Origin: Thermoplasmatota archaeon | GTDB lineage: Archaea; Thermoplasmatota; Thermoplasmata; Thermoplasmatales; Thermoplasmataceae | Assembly (NCBI GenBank): GCA_023381355.1 | Contig: JAMCUL010000014.1 | Coordinates: forward strand, 1 to 64,000 | Length of the DNA: 64,000 nucleotides | Direction of reading: 5' to 3' | Shown here: in pieces, positions 43,232 to 52,933 of the stretch | Layout: each line of letters opens with the position of its first letter | Position numbering within the stretch: position 1 is the first letter of the stretch | The notes under the pieces: model-generated | What the model saw: only the letters and a program-made list of their open reading frames with translations | Database searches by the model: none | What the model was told of the DNA's origin: nothing | Translations under genes and position numbers: made by a program

Positions 43232-44566
43232 ATGGATGATAACGAAAGGACTTCCAGGTTCAACAGGCTGGCTGTTGAATATTCCAGATTTTATAAAGGT
43301 AAGATCAGGACATTCCCTAACGTCCCAATAACTTCTATCAAGGATTTCTCATACTGGTATACACCTGGTGTGGCAGAAGTATCAAGAGTAATAAATAAGG
43401 ATCCGGACGAGTCCTTCAACCTGACAGGCCGATGGAACAGCGTTGGGATAGTTACTGATGGGACGCGTGTCCTGGGTATAGGAAATGTCGGTCCTGAGGC
43501 CGCAATGCCGGTAATGGAGGGGAAGGCCATGCTCTTCAACCTTCTTGGAGGCGTTAACGCCATTCCGTTGCCACTTAGAGTGAGTACGGGAGATGAGTTC
43601 ATAAATGTGGTCAAGGCCCTTGAGCCCTCTTTTGGAGGATTTAACCTTGAGGATATCGAGAGCCCGAAATGTTTCTTTGTGCTTCGAGACCTCCAGCAGC
43701 AGCTGAATGTTCCTGCATGGCACGATGACCAGCTTGGTACTGCCTGCATCATACTTGCCGGGCTCATAAATTCAATGCGAATTACAGGCAGGAGAATAGA
43801 AGATTCAACGGTTGCACTGGTTGGTTCAGGCGCAGCGAATATAGCAGCAGCAAACCTGATGCTGGAGGCAGGCTTTAAGGCAGGGAACATAATAATGGTT
43901 GATTCACATGGAATCATTCACCCCGAGAGGGAAGACCTGGATAAGATGATGATTTCAAATCCCTGGAAGTATGATCTTGCATTGAAGACAAACGCGGAAC
44001 GGAGGAAGGGGGATATAGGTGATGCAATGAAGGGTACAGATATAGTTGTATCTGCCTCGAAATCTCAGCCAGGTGTCATTAAGGGAGAATGGGTCAGGCT
44101 GATGAACAAGGATCCAGTTATTTTTGCACTTGCAAATCCCCTTCCGGAAATATGGCCGGAAGATGCTATTGAAAATGGGGCCGCAATAGTTGCGACAGGG
44201 AGAAGTGACTTCCCGAACCAGATCAATAACAGCCTTGTATTTCCAGGAATATTCAGGGGTGTACTTGATGCAAGATCGAAAGGCGTAAACTTCGGGATCA
44301 TGGTTAAGGCATCCTACGAAATAGCGAATTTTGTTTCAAGTCCAGAACCAGCAAAAATCGTTCCATCCATGGACGACTGGGAGCTTTATCCGCAAGTTGC
44401 CTCAGCAGTGGCCAGGGCAACTGTGGATCAGGGGCTTGCAAGAAAGATAGATAGCAGGGAAGGTTTTTTGAAGACTGCGCGTGAAATTATAACAACAAAC
44501 AGGGAAGCGATCGAGAAGAATATGAATCTGGGTTTGATAAGGAGACTGCCGGAGGTGAATTTATGA
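43232..44566 (+). CDS. NAD(P)-dependent malic enzyme
   Basis: A 444-residue enzyme for oxidative decarboxylation of malate to pyruvate. Y-T-P-G-V-A-E-V near 43 and W-H-D-D-Q-L-G-T-A near 163-171 are metal and substrate motifs; G-S-G-A-A-N-I-A-A-A near 196 is the nucleotide fold. No C-terminal phosphotransacetylase domain, so this is the short archaeal/bacterial type. Its stop overlaps the GNAT start downstream by four bases. Confidence 0.93.
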   Translation: MDDNERTSRFNRLAVEYSRFYKGKIRTFPNVPITSIKDFSYWYTPGVAEVSRVINKDPDESFNLTGRWNSVGIVTDGTRVLGIGNVGPEAAMPVMEGKAMLFNLLGGVNAIPLPLRVSTGDEFINVVKALEPSFGGFNLEDIESPKCFFVLRDLQQQLNVPAWHDDQLGTACIILAGLINSMRITGRRIEDSTVALVGSGAANIAAANLMLEAGFKAGNIIMVDSHGIIHPEREDLDKMMISNPWKYDLALKTNAERRKGDIGDAMKGTDIVVSASKSQPGVIKGEWVRLMNKDPVIFALANPLPEIWPEDAIENGAAIVATGRSDFPNQINNSLVFPGIFRGVLDARSKGVNFGIMVKASYEIANFVSSPEPAKIVPSMDDWELYPQVASAVARATVDQGLARKIDSREGFLKTAREIITTNREAIEKNMNLGLIRRLPEVNL

Positions 44567-45057
44567 AGAAAGAACAGATAATTGTTAGAACTGCTGAGGA
44601 GAAGGACATAGACGAGTTTATAACGCTGATCATGAGGATGAAGAGACTCAATGGTGAATTTGACTCTATGTTCAAGGCGAATGACGATAATATAGATGCG
44701 ATACGGAATTATTACCTGAACTGCATTAAAGATAAGGTTAATTTCATCACCTTTGTGGCGATTTCAGGGAACAGGATTGCGGGCCTGGTGAAGTCAGAGA
44801 TAAGGAACAGGGTATCTTATTACCCACCACAGGAATTGAGGATTGTAGACCTGTACATCATGCCTGAGTTCCGCCGAAAGAAGATCGGAAATCTGCTGTT
44901 GAATGCCATTTACGAGGAGATGAGGAAGAGGAAGATATCAATCATAACTGCCGAGTTTCCATCACTGAACATGATTGCACTTAATTTCTACAAAAAGATA
45001 GGATACAGGGAAATTACCAGCGTATACGGAAAGTTCATTGACGATAATAAGGAATAA
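44563..45057 (+). CDS. GNAT-family N-acetyltransferase
   Basis: A 164-residue single-domain acetyltransferase. The acetyl-CoA motif is P-E-F-R-R-K-K-I-G-N-L-L-L near 105-117, and N-F-Y-K-K-I-G-Y near 144 completes the fold. Co-translated with malic enzyme by a four-base overlap, but no functional link is obvious. Confidence 0.85.
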   Translation: MKKEQIIVRTAEEKDIDEFITLIMRMKRLNGEFDSMFKANDDNIDAIRNYYLNCIKDKVNFITFVAISGNRIAGLVKSEIRNRVSYYPPQELRIVDLYIMPEFRRKKIGNLLLNAIYEEMRKRKISIITAEFPSLNMIALNFYKKIGYREITSVYGKFIDDNKE

Positions 45058-45058
45058 T

Positions 45059-45997
45059 TCAGATGAATAATTTCCGTTGCTTCCACTTTTTTATTACCGG
45101 TATTGATGATATCCGGAGTTCATCTATCTTTAGATTCAGATCTTCGGCATTCCTGTCCTCTGCCAGAACCAGTGTATTTTCAGTTCGAGTAAACAGCCCT
45201 GTATGTAGGGCATAGTTTATTTCCTTCTCTGACCACAGGGAAAGATTAACCGGCTTTCCCTTCTTTGCCACATACTTATTCCTTATGTTCTTCAGCATCC
45301 TGTAATCCATATACGAAGCGAAATCACCTGTTCTGGAAAAATCTTCAAATGCGCTGCTGAGTGCATCAATAAGTCCCCTTATTGTAATTGTGCTGTCAAT
45401 GTTAACCCTTGCAGGGTATGACGAGGAGGGTATCACGATATCCCTGTTGATATAGAAATAATTGTAGTACATCCTGATGTCCTGGACCCTCCCGTAATTC
45501 GCAAGTGATATCTGGCTGTTCTTGGTCGGTGTAGACAATGGCTGAGAAGGAAATTCATTAAAGAACTCATCAGGAAATTTCAGGAGATTCTTAAGATCGT
45601 AGGAAAGCTCAATTATGTCTACAGGCCTGTCATTTTTTTCCACCTTTTCTTTCATCAACATATGATATGCAAGTTCCATGCCTTCCGTGACATTCAGTGT
45701 GTTCACCCTAACAACAGGAATATTTTCATCATCCCTGTTAAATGAGTCCTTTATAATCCTGTATTCCTGATCCTCATAAACCACATCGCACCCGATTGAT
45801 CTGAGATAATCTACCATACTTTCATCGTTCTTAAGATTGAAGTTCAGGATTACCTGTTTTATGTCTCTTGGAGTTATAAGGTTCTCCCTGAAGCTTGAAT
45901 CTGTAAAATATGATTCGCTCTGAGTAGTAAACTCCTGATCCCAGATTGAGCTAACGTCCTGGATGTATTTTGCAAGAAGTTCTTTTTCACTTACCAT
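45059..45997 (-). CDS. Conserved-looking hypothetical protein
   Basis: A 312-residue soluble, acidic protein with no recognised family. The middle (about 55-130) looks alpha/beta, and the second half helical (about 205-285). Nothing in the flanking genes suggests a role; it is convergent with the GNAT gene, one base apart. Confidence 0.7.
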   Translation of the reverse strand: MVSEKELLAKYIQDVSSIWDQEFTTQSESYFTDSSFRENLITPRDIKQVILNFNLKNDESMVDYLRSIGCDVVYEDQEYRIIKDSFNRDDENIPVVRVNTLNVTEGMELAYHMLMKEKVEKNDRPVDIIELSYDLKNLLKFPDEFFNEFPSQPLSTPTKNSQISLANYGRVQDIRMYYNYFYINRDIVIPSSSYPARVNIDSTITIRGLIDALSSAFEDFSRTGDFASYMDYRMLKNIRNKYVAKKGKPVNLSLWSEKEINYALHTGLFTRTENTLVLAEDRNAEDLNLKIDELRISSIPVIKKWKQRKLFI

Positions 45998-46091
45998 GAT
46001 TATGACATGTATTCCATGATTATAATTCTATAATACCCAATTCAGGGAAATTATTGCACAAAGAAATTTAAGGATAGATAAATACGGATTT

Positions 46092-46382
46092 ATGTACAGG
46101 ATATTTTCATATGATGGGAAATATGAATCCACGCTGGACAGGCTGATAAGCGATGACAGGGTACAGACATTGAGCGTCAGCAGAAGGGATGGCAGTGATT
46201 TCAATGTCGATGGGAAGATAGTTGTTATCGAGGGAAATCAGGACACAATGAATAGTGTGTTTGCCAGCGTTGACTTCTCCTTCCTTAACGAGATAAAAGG
46301 CGACAAAAAGGATTACATTTATAAAAAAATACAGGCGGAGGATGATGAAGCAGCAGGCGGCCTTGGCTTTATTTTCCAGTGA
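46092..46382 (+). CDS. Hypothetical protein
   Basis: A 96-residue soluble protein, no family recognised. It has a strand-rich start (Y-R-I-F-S-Y-D-G-K-Y) and ends with an acidic, glycine-rich tail. Transcribed between two minus-strand genes, with a likely promoter around 46065-46085 (AATTTAAGG). Confidence 0.6.
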   Translation: MYRIFSYDGKYESTLDRLISDDRVQTLSVSRRDGSDFNVDGKIVVIEGNQDTMNSVFASVDFSFLNEIKGDKKDYIYKKIQAEDDEAAGGLGFIFQ

Positions 46383-46409
46383 AAACATGGAGTAATGAGG
46401 CTCATTTCC

Positions 46410-49400
46410 TTACTCCCTGTCCATCAATTTTGATGGCCACCAGTTGTATTTTTTTATGGCAAGCATCACGGCTGGAATGAAGAAGGGCCAGCTGATAAAC
46501 GTATCTATAAGGACACCGAGGCCAACTCCAATGCCTATCTCCTGAATCAGTGGAATCGCACTGAAATATAGCGCTGCAAATGTGACAAAAAGTAGGGACC
46601 CAAGCAGCATTATAACCCCACCATTTTCAGAAACGCTTGTGATGAGAGCATCCCGCAGACCGGCTCCTTTCATGACTTCCTCTTTCACCCTCGTGATCAT
46701 GAATATATCGTAATCCAGTCCAACTGCCAGAAGGGTAATGAAAACGAATACTGGCATGAATATCACAACCGGAAATCCCTGCAAGTAGTGAAATATTACG
46801 TATGAAACAGATAGGGATACAAGTACTGCAGCAAGCACCATAAGTATCAGCCTGGCCGGGGTCAGTATGGAACTTATCTGGATAAGCAGGATAACAAAAA
46901 TTGTCACGGTGAGAATCGGTATGAGTTCAGAGAACGATGTCTGGGTGCTTGAAAGTGCATCTGAAAGTGACTGGGTCAGACCCCCAATTTCAACAGTGTA
47001 GGATGCGTTTGAAGCAGGCTTTACGTTCGCATAGAGATTCGTCACTGTAGAAATTGCCTTTGAACCCCATCCAAGGTTATAGGTCTGGAATACGATTTCA
47101 ACATACCTTGAATTCGTCGAACTTACAAAGGTAAGGGACTGGCTTGCATATGCATTTGTATTATTTCCGCTTATGGTTCCAGGCATCGCCCGGTAATATC
47201 CATAAGGCCTGCCGGGACCAAGTACCATTGAGATACCTTTTGTTTCCATCGTCCTGTTCTCTATACTGGAAACGATTGCCATTTCGGTGCTGTTCACATT
47301 TGTATTACTTCCATTATGTGTCAGGAGAGGTGAAGCAAGTCCAATCACCATGAAGTTCCTGTCAAAGAAATCGCCATTAAAACTGTCATTGACAACCTGG
47401 ATGGCTGAAATTGCCTGGCTCTGGGGAAGAAGCTTAAGCATATCTATTCCTGTTGGAGTTATTTCATATACTGTAATACCCACCAGGGCAAACATGAGAA
47501 ATATTGCAATCATGGCAGTCCTGTGGCCTGTTGAGAACCTCCCAACACTCCTCATTATGTGGTGATCGCCCTCCACAAATTTTCCATCGTCCGACTTCTT
47601 GAAGATCTTCCTTCCATACCTGTGGAGAATGGCAAGGAGAAATGTAGTAGCCAGCGCAAGCGTGACTGTCACACCGATTGCATTTGCAAGTCCAGCATCG
47701 CTGAAAAATGGTATATTGGCAAGCCAGAGAACAATCTCCGAAATAATCACGGTAAGGCCAGACGTGAAGACAGCATGTCCCGCCCACCTGGAAGATGTAA
47801 TGGTGGGATGTTCTGCTCCCTTTCTCAACTCCTTCCTGTACCTTGACATGAGATATACTGTATAGTCACTACTTAATCCCAGAATGAAGATGAATAAGAG
47901 TGTTGGCGTAATGAACGAAACACCGGTATGAAACACAAATGTGTATAGATACCCAACGATACCAAGAGCAATTATGGCAGATATAACAAAAATCATTATT
48001 GGAATGAATGCCGCCTTAACAGATCGAAAGAAAAGCCCAACCACCAGAATGGAAAGTCCCACACCGGCCCCAAGAGCCTTGACCAATCCTGACGTGATCT
48101 CGCCCTCCAGTTGCTTTGCAAATTCCTGGCTTCCGGCGATCAGGAAAGCTCCACCCGTAAACTTCTTTTCGTAGTTGGTAGCAATTTGAGTGATGTTTTT
48201 GGCGACCTGATCACTGTAATTCCCATTGAATGTGAAGATGAAGATGGCAGTGGAATTATTGAAACCCACAAAATTGTGGAGAAGATACGGTGTTGGCTGG
48301 ATCGGCATCTGGAATAGTGAATGGGATGTCATGTAAGAGCTTACAAGTAACGAAGGTGATGATGTATTATTCAGTCTGGAAAGATATGAAGAGAGAACAG
48401 AAGAGTCGATCTGAACAAGTGGATTATCATTAAACTGGTGAATTGCGGCGCGTGAAGTAAGGGATATAGATAGGTAAGTATCTTGAAGGAGACTCAGTGT
48501 ATCTGTTTGTCCGATCATTCCGTAGATTTCACTCAGGACTGCGTTAACACTTGTGTTGTCAAAATTCTGGATAAATCCTGAGAGGTTTGCAAGAGTACCT
48601 GTGTAATGAAGCAATCCAGTTGAGAGGTATATTGTCGAATTCATGGGTGATATGGTGAAAAGACTCAGGTTCTGATAACTGAGGAAGAATAAAACCTCCT
48701 TATCCATTGGGGCAAAAAGGGAGCTCGCTTGAAGATATGACTTAAATGTTGTGTTCAGTACTGCTGATGCACCCGAGTCCTGAAGATAAAGAGTTAGATT
48801 GGATGATGAGGAATAAGTCCTGTTAAACGTGTTTGAAAAAACATTTACAAAAACTGACGGGACCGATGATCCAAATAGGGCAGAGAGGTTTCTCGACTCC
48901 GCTGATGCATGGTTATATGCTATAAGCTCAGACTCAGTCAGGTTTTTGGAGTGAAAATAGGAATTCTGGAATGAATAATAATATACTGTTTCAAGGGAAA
49001 GGAATGCCTGTGATGTCACATTCGCTGAAATCACGGTACCACCAAGACCCTTTACCGTCTGGTAATTATGTTCAAGGAGTATCTTCATTCCATCAGAAAA
49101 TGAATTCATGGTCTGGAATTCAGTACCAACAATGCTTTCAATTCCAGTAAAATTACTGTCAGAAGATGCAGATTTATTTTCAGCATTTACAAAATCTACT
49201 AGATTTGAAAAATCCTGTGAACTTGAAACATTTGTGTTCTCGGAAACAACAATCAGTTCAGAGGTTGAACCAGTACTTCCGGTACCTGCAGAGGAATTAA
49301 AATATTCAGAAAGCTCGTTCGTTGCCTTTGAAGACATTGAATTAGATGAACCGAATCCGTTTTCTATGTTGAAGTTGGTATTAGAAAATACGAGCAACGC

Positions 49401-49502
49401 CCCATATCCCATCAGCAGAAGAAGAACAATCCAGAAAACTATTATCTTTCCACTATGCTTAGATACTTTTTCCCCTAACTTTTCGAAAACAGACTCGAAC
49501 AT
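46410..49502 (-). CDS. MMPL/RND-superfamily membrane protein
   Basis: A 1030-residue transporter with a single N-terminal helix (about 18-38), a large sequon-rich extracellular loop (about 40-460), five helices (about 470-650), a second large loop (about 690-840), and a final five-helix bundle (about 855-1015). The duplicated layout is typical of MMPL/SSD exporters. Motif-like S-S-D-Y-T-V-Y-L-M-S-R-Y near 548 and G-L-D-Y-D-I-F-M-I-T-R-V near 929 carry the aspartates of the proton relay. Likely exports a lipid or hydrophobic compound; the substrate is unknown. It stands alone. Confidence 0.9.
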   Translation of the reverse strand: MFESVFEKLGEKVSKHSGKIIVFWIVLLLLMGYGALLVFSNTNFNIENGFGSSNSMSSKATNELSEYFNSSAGTGSTGSTSELIVVSENTNVSSSQDFSNLVDFVNAENKSASSDSNFTGIESIVGTEFQTMNSFSDGMKILLEHNYQTVKGLGGTVISANVTSQAFLSLETVYYYSFQNSYFHSKNLTESELIAYNHASAESRNLSALFGSSVPSVFVNVFSNTFNRTYSSSSNLTLYLQDSGASAVLNTTFKSYLQASSLFAPMDKEVLFFLSYQNLSLFTISPMNSTIYLSTGLLHYTGTLANLSGFIQNFDNTSVNAVLSEIYGMIGQTDTLSLLQDTYLSISLTSRAAIHQFNDNPLVQIDSSVLSSYLSRLNNTSSPSLLVSSYMTSHSLFQMPIQPTPYLLHNFVGFNNSTAIFIFTFNGNYSDQVAKNITQIATNYEKKFTGGAFLIAGSQEFAKQLEGEITSGLVKALGAGVGLSILVVGLFFRSVKAAFIPIMIFVISAIIALGIVGYLYTFVFHTGVSFITPTLLFIFILGLSSDYTVYLMSRYRKELRKGAEHPTITSSRWAGHAVFTSGLTVIISEIVLWLANIPFFSDAGLANAIGVTVTLALATTFLLAILHRYGRKIFKKSDDGKFVEGDHHIMRSVGRFSTGHRTAMIAIFLMFALVGITVYEITPTGIDMLKLLPQSQAISAIQVVNDSFNGDFFDRNFMVIGLASPLLTHNGSNTNVNSTEMAIVSSIENRTMETKGISMVLGPGRPYGYYRAMPGTISGNNTNAYASQSLTFVSSTNSRYVEIVFQTYNLGWGSKAISTVTNLYANVKPASNASYTVEIGGLTQSLSDALSSTQTSFSELIPILTVTIFVILLIQISSILTPARLILMVLAAVLVSLSVSYVIFHYLQGFPVVIFMPVFVFITLLAVGLDYDIFMITRVKEEVMKGAGLRDALITSVSENGGVIMLLGSLLFVTFAALYFSAIPLIQEIGIGVGLGVLIDTFISWPFFIPAVMLAIKKYNWWPSKLMDRE

Positions 49503-49687
49503 TGAAACCTGATCGGATTATTGTATTAATCTCTTGTTAGTCAATCCGGTTAGTGAGCTTTCCATGTTTCAATAATCGAGGAAATGGATCCAGACATTTG
49601 TTCTCCAGCAATGCTGAAGCCGGTTGCCAGAATTCGGAGGAAGGGCGGGAGGCACATTAACCGGTATCCGAAATCTATCCCAAAATT

Positions 49688-49697
49688 CTTTAATAAG
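49688..49697 (+). promoter_or_regulatory. TATA-box candidate for tRNA-Leu
   Basis: CTTTAATAAG lies about 35 bases before the tRNA start at 49727. Confidence 0.45.
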
Positions 49698-49726
49698 CTA
49701 ATAATTACGCACTGATCAGTACAGCT

Positions 49727-49811
49727 GCGGAGGTTGTCGAGTATGGTCAAAGGCGATGGATTCAGGGTCCATTCCCGTAGGGGTTCGCCGGTTCGAATCC
49801 GGCCCTCCGCA
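49727..49811 (+). tRNA. tRNA-Leu (CAG anticodon)
   Basis: An 85-base class II tRNA: acceptor GCGGAGG with CCTCCGC, anticodon stem ATGGA with TCCAT, loop TTCAGGG giving anticodon CAG (codon CUG), a long variable arm, and T-arm GCCGG-TTCGAAT-CCGGC. Discriminator A, as expected for leucine. No intron and no encoded CCA. Confidence 0.95.
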
Positions 49812-50283
49812 TTTCGATATCATATTGAGACAGTTGCCCTGGTATGTTTAAGAATTTCCAATTGGTTGTGCAGCTGACCTTTGAAATCGGTTATTTATTT
49901 GCATTCACTTATCTCGTATGCTATGGAAATTATCAAAACATGTATTGCTCAACTATTGATCCCTTCCCCTTAAAACTGGACACATTTTGAAGTAAGATTG
50001 CGCTAGGCTATTAGCCTAAAATACAATTCCTCCTAATTGCCGGATCCTCATTCCATTGGTACTCTTTTGATTCTTTAGATGGATATCTGTTATAATTTCA
50101 GTGAGTATGATTATATCATTGCAAAGTGATAAGCGTCCCCAAATAAGCAAATTTTCGTCCTTTATCGCATTCTTCATGCCTGATTCGGAGGATAACCATG
50201 CTCAGGAATAAACTGTCCAGACTAATAAAGAGCACATAAGTCTGGAATTAAATCATTTAATAATTGTTGCATGATAGTCGGAT
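49812..50283. other. Gene-poor spacer with IS-end-like sequence
   Basis: About 470 bases after tRNA-Leu with no intact gene. CCCCTTAAAACTGGACACAT at about 49966-49985 resembles the terminal sequence of IS3-type elements, and the minus strand holds a broken transposase-like stretch. This looks like an old insertion next to the tRNA. Confidence 0.45.
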
Positions 50284-50802
50284 ATGGGTCTCAGGGACTC
50301 TTTAAAATTCAAGGGCTCCAATTCGACACAAATCCTGAGGGGTCAACATTTCACAACAGTATCGAAGACTGAGGATTTCCTTTCGAACAACCTGTCATTG
50401 AATGATTTTTTAAAACATGTTGGCTATACAATAAAGGTACATTTTCCACTGGAAGAAGAGATTCTCATACCTGATTTCAGGCCATATCTCAGGCAGTATA
50501 TGGAATTCGAGGAACCCATACGCATAATTACATCTGAACACAGGTCCATAAACGGGATATATATGGGCATTAATAGTCCCCGGTTATATGAGGTCCAGGA
50601 TGATCCCGCGATTTCAGAAGAAGAAAAAATCTCACAAACGGGTCATATAGCGAAAATCATGCTACAGCATATATAAAATGAGGAGAACGGCCTCTTCAAC
50701 CTGGTTGAACTCTATTTACCGGATGAACTCAAAACCCATGTTTTTGTGGATATCAAGTCAAGATTTTCAACCCTTGAAGCATCGTATAAAGAAGGGCCCT
50801 GA
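50284..50802 (+). pseudogene. Hemerythrin HHE-domain protein with in-frame stop
   Basis: The frame to the TAA at 50674-50676 gives 130 residues; the same frame then continues 41 codons to TGA at 50800-50802. Iron ligands visible are H22, H53 with E57/E58, H86 and H129. The expected last ligand is E133 in N-E-E-N-G-L-F, just after the stop (H129-x-x-x-E133), so the truncated product would lack a ligand. Intact proteins of this type are about 170-180 residues, matching the read-through length. It is a recent pseudogene, a read-through case or a sequencing error. Confidence 0.75.
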
Positions 50803-50844
50803 TCTTGAATTGCATCGTGAATCAGGCATGAAAGTACTGATCTA

Positions 50845-51159
50845 TTATTTTTCAGTTATCTTATCGGTATCCATTATCACCTGATGAATCGTAAGAAGGG
50901 ACTTCCCGTCAAACATTCCCTCAGGTATATCCCTCGAATGAGCCTTCTTGAAATCCTCAGAATTAACCCACGCACGGAAATCCTCCATACTTCTCCAGAA
51001 AGTCATTACGATATATTCGTTTCCCTCAACCGGCTTGAGAACCTTGTTGCTTATAAATCCCGGGAATCTGTCAACATCTCCATTCCTCTGGCTGAAGCGT
51101 TTCTCAAATTCGTCGCGGAATTTATCGTTAACTGGTATATGATTCTGAACGACAATCAT
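50845..51159 (-). CDS. IsdG/HmoA-like heme-degrading monooxygenase (ABM domain)
   Basis: A 104-residue antibiotic-biosynthesis-monooxygenase fold protein. Residues N6, W64 and H74 sit at the spacing of the catalytic Asn-Trp-His of IsdG-type heme oxygenases (N7, W67, H77 in Staphylococcus aureus), and G-F-I-S-N-K-V precedes. If so it breaks open heme to release iron. The match is positional, by eye; other ABM proteins act on quinones. It is convergent with the hemerythrin gene. Confidence 0.78.
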   Translation of the reverse strand: MIVVQNHIPVNDKFRDEFEKRFSQRNGDVDRFPGFISNKVLKPVEGNEYIVMTFWRSMEDFRAWVNSEDFKKAHSRDIPEGMFDGKSLLTIHQVIMDTDKITEK

Positions 51160-51302
51160 TCCTGCACATCTAAATCTAAATAATTAAATCTATCACTCAA
51201 AATTATCGAAAAAATTCAGATGGAGTAGGTAGTGAGACTCATGGGTTCAACCTGATCAATGAAAACCCTTTATAATCAGGGAAACATATTGTGATGTTTG
51301 AT

Positions 51303-51758
51303 ATGAAAACAGCTGTGTTTGAAACAACAATGGGAACGTTCAGGGTTCAGCTTGATGACGCTGAAATGCCGATCACGGCAGGCAACTTCATCAAGCTTGC
51401 AGAAAAAGGGTTTTACAACGGGACGATTTTTCATAGAGTGATCGATAATTTCATGGTTCAGGGTGGAGACCCAACAGGAACTGGAATGGGTGGACCAGGT
51501 TACACCATCAAAGATGAATTTTCCAGGGAGAACCATAACAGGAAGGGTACAATTTCCATGGCCAATGCAGGCCCGAACACCGGTGGGAGCCAGTTCTTCA
51601 TAAACCTTGTTGACAATCTGTACCTGGACGGCAAGCATCCCGTTTTTGGCCACGTTACAGAAGGAATGGATGTTGTGCAGAAAATGGGAAAGGCAAAGAC
51701 AAACAGGAACGACAGGCCACTTATAGATATAAAAATACTGAAATGCACGATTCAGTGA
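51303..51758 (+). CDS. Cyclophilin-type peptidyl-prolyl isomerase
   Basis: A 151-residue cytoplasmic prolyl isomerase. The active-site segment [15 protein letters not shown] near 44-58 contains the catalytic arginine, and G-S-Q-F-F-I near 95 and the late W-replacing region also fit. ATG 51303 matches the usual family start; GTG 51291 and ATG 51294 are possible. TATA-like CTTTATAATC is about 30 bases upstream. Confidence 0.93.
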   Translation: MKTAVFETTMGTFRVQLDDAEMPITAGNFIKLAEKGFYNGTIFHRVIDNFMVQGGDPTGTGMGGPGYTIKDEFSRENHNRKGTISMANAGPNTGGSQFFINLVDNLYLDGKHPVFGHVTEGMDVVQKMGKAKTNRNDRPLIDIKILKCTIQ

Positions 51759-52933
51759 GAACCTTCAAGCATATGCATTGCTGTTGAAATACATCTATCC
51801 CTCGCCTTATTCGTACTGATCCTTTCCTTTATCACGCCATCATTGATGAATTTAACCAGTATCGATTCCATTGGAATTCCATGGCAATCGTGGGATTCCC
51901 CAAAAGGAACGATTAGCACGGTCCCGCAATCCTGGCATTTAAGGACATCTTTCCTGCCGGAATACTTTCCCTTCTTCGAGATTGGCATTTCTCCCACCTG
52001 AACTATGTCCATTGCAAAATCTTGGGTTTTCCCTGATGCGATGGAAGTTCCTATCCCAAAGGAGTCAGCTCCAGCATCCTTCAGATCCCTTATCTGCTCC
52101 TTCTTGATCCCACCGGATACCATTATTTTTATATCCTTATGGCCGCGTAGATCAAGTTCCCACCTGATCTCCCTGACTATCGCAGGGAAATTCCCCCTTC
52201 TTGTTGAATGAGTATCCAACCTTATATAATCAATATCTGGAAACATATCAGCTGCTTCTATGGCCTTGATCTTTTCGTCCCCGAACGTATCTATCAGGAG
52301 CGTCCTGGAACCCTTTGGAAAATTGTCATCGATGAATTTCCATGCTCTTTCCTCACCAAGGAGGATTGCAATCGAGTGGGGCATCGTACCGACCGGAGAA
52401 AGCCCGATGGCTTCAGCACCCAGTATCCCGGATACTCCAGATGCACCGCCTATATATGCAGCCCTGTCAATCATCGGGGAAATGGCAGGATGCATTCTCC
52501 TTATGCCGAATGAGAAAAATTCCCTTGGATAACATTCAAGGAACACCCGGGTCGATTCTGTACTGATTCCTGTTGACTGGCAAAGCATTCCGAGAATCGC
52601 AGTTTCATATACCATCAGATCAGAATATTTTCCCTCCATTACCAGGAACGGTATCGGCCTCCCGAGATTGTCTCTTGAAGGTATGATCGATCCCTCAGGA
52701 ATTGCCCAGAGATCAATCGGCTTGCCCTCCATAAGGTTGAGGACCTCATCAAGCCCTGTAAACGTCACCCAGCTGTCACTGGAGGAGAGCGTGATCTCTA
52801 CAACAACCCTCTCCTCCGGACTTGTTTTCACAATACCTTCGCTCCTACTGAAATATACGTCGCTTGCTCTTCCTTCCAGTATATCTTTCTCTGTTGCTAT
52901 ATAGAATTTACTTTTCCACATAAAGCTCCTCAA
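51752..52933 (-). CDS. pncB: Nicotinate phosphoribosyltransferase, archaeal type
   Basis: A 393-residue enzyme that joins nicotinate to PRPP to give nicotinate mononucleotide in NAD salvage. S-D-V-Y-F near 24 and the G-T-M-P-H-S segment near 182 match the family; the C-terminus has a C-x-x-C and C-H zinc-ribbon-like part (C-Q-D-C-G and later C-H-G), a feature of the Thermoplasma acidophilum enzyme whose structure is known. It overlaps the upstream nicotinamidase gene by 26 bases (14 if it starts at ATG 52921). Confidence 0.92.
   Translation of the reverse strand: MRSFMWKSKFYIATEKDILEGRASDVYFSRSEGIVKTSPEERVVVEITLSSSDSWVTFTGLDEVLNLMEGKPIDLWAIPEGSIIPSRDNLGRPIPFLVMEGKYSDLMVYETAILGMLCQSTGISTESTRVFLECYPREFFSFGIRRMHPAISPMIDRAAYIGGASGVSGILGAEAIGLSPVGTMPHSIAILLGEERAWKFIDDNFPKGSRTLLIDTFGDEKIKAIEAADMFPDIDYIRLDTHSTRRGNFPAIVREIRWELDLRGHKDIKIMVSGGIKKEQIRDLKDAGADSFGIGTSIASGKTQDFAMDIVQVGEMPISKKGKYSGRKDVLKCQDCGTVLIVPFGESHDCHGIPMESILVKFINDGVIKERISTNKARDRCISTAMHMLEGSH

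Noticed and set aside
49550-49750. 66-codon minus-strand frame running into tRNA-Leu
   Set aside because: It overlaps the tRNA on the opposite strand and has no recognisable features.
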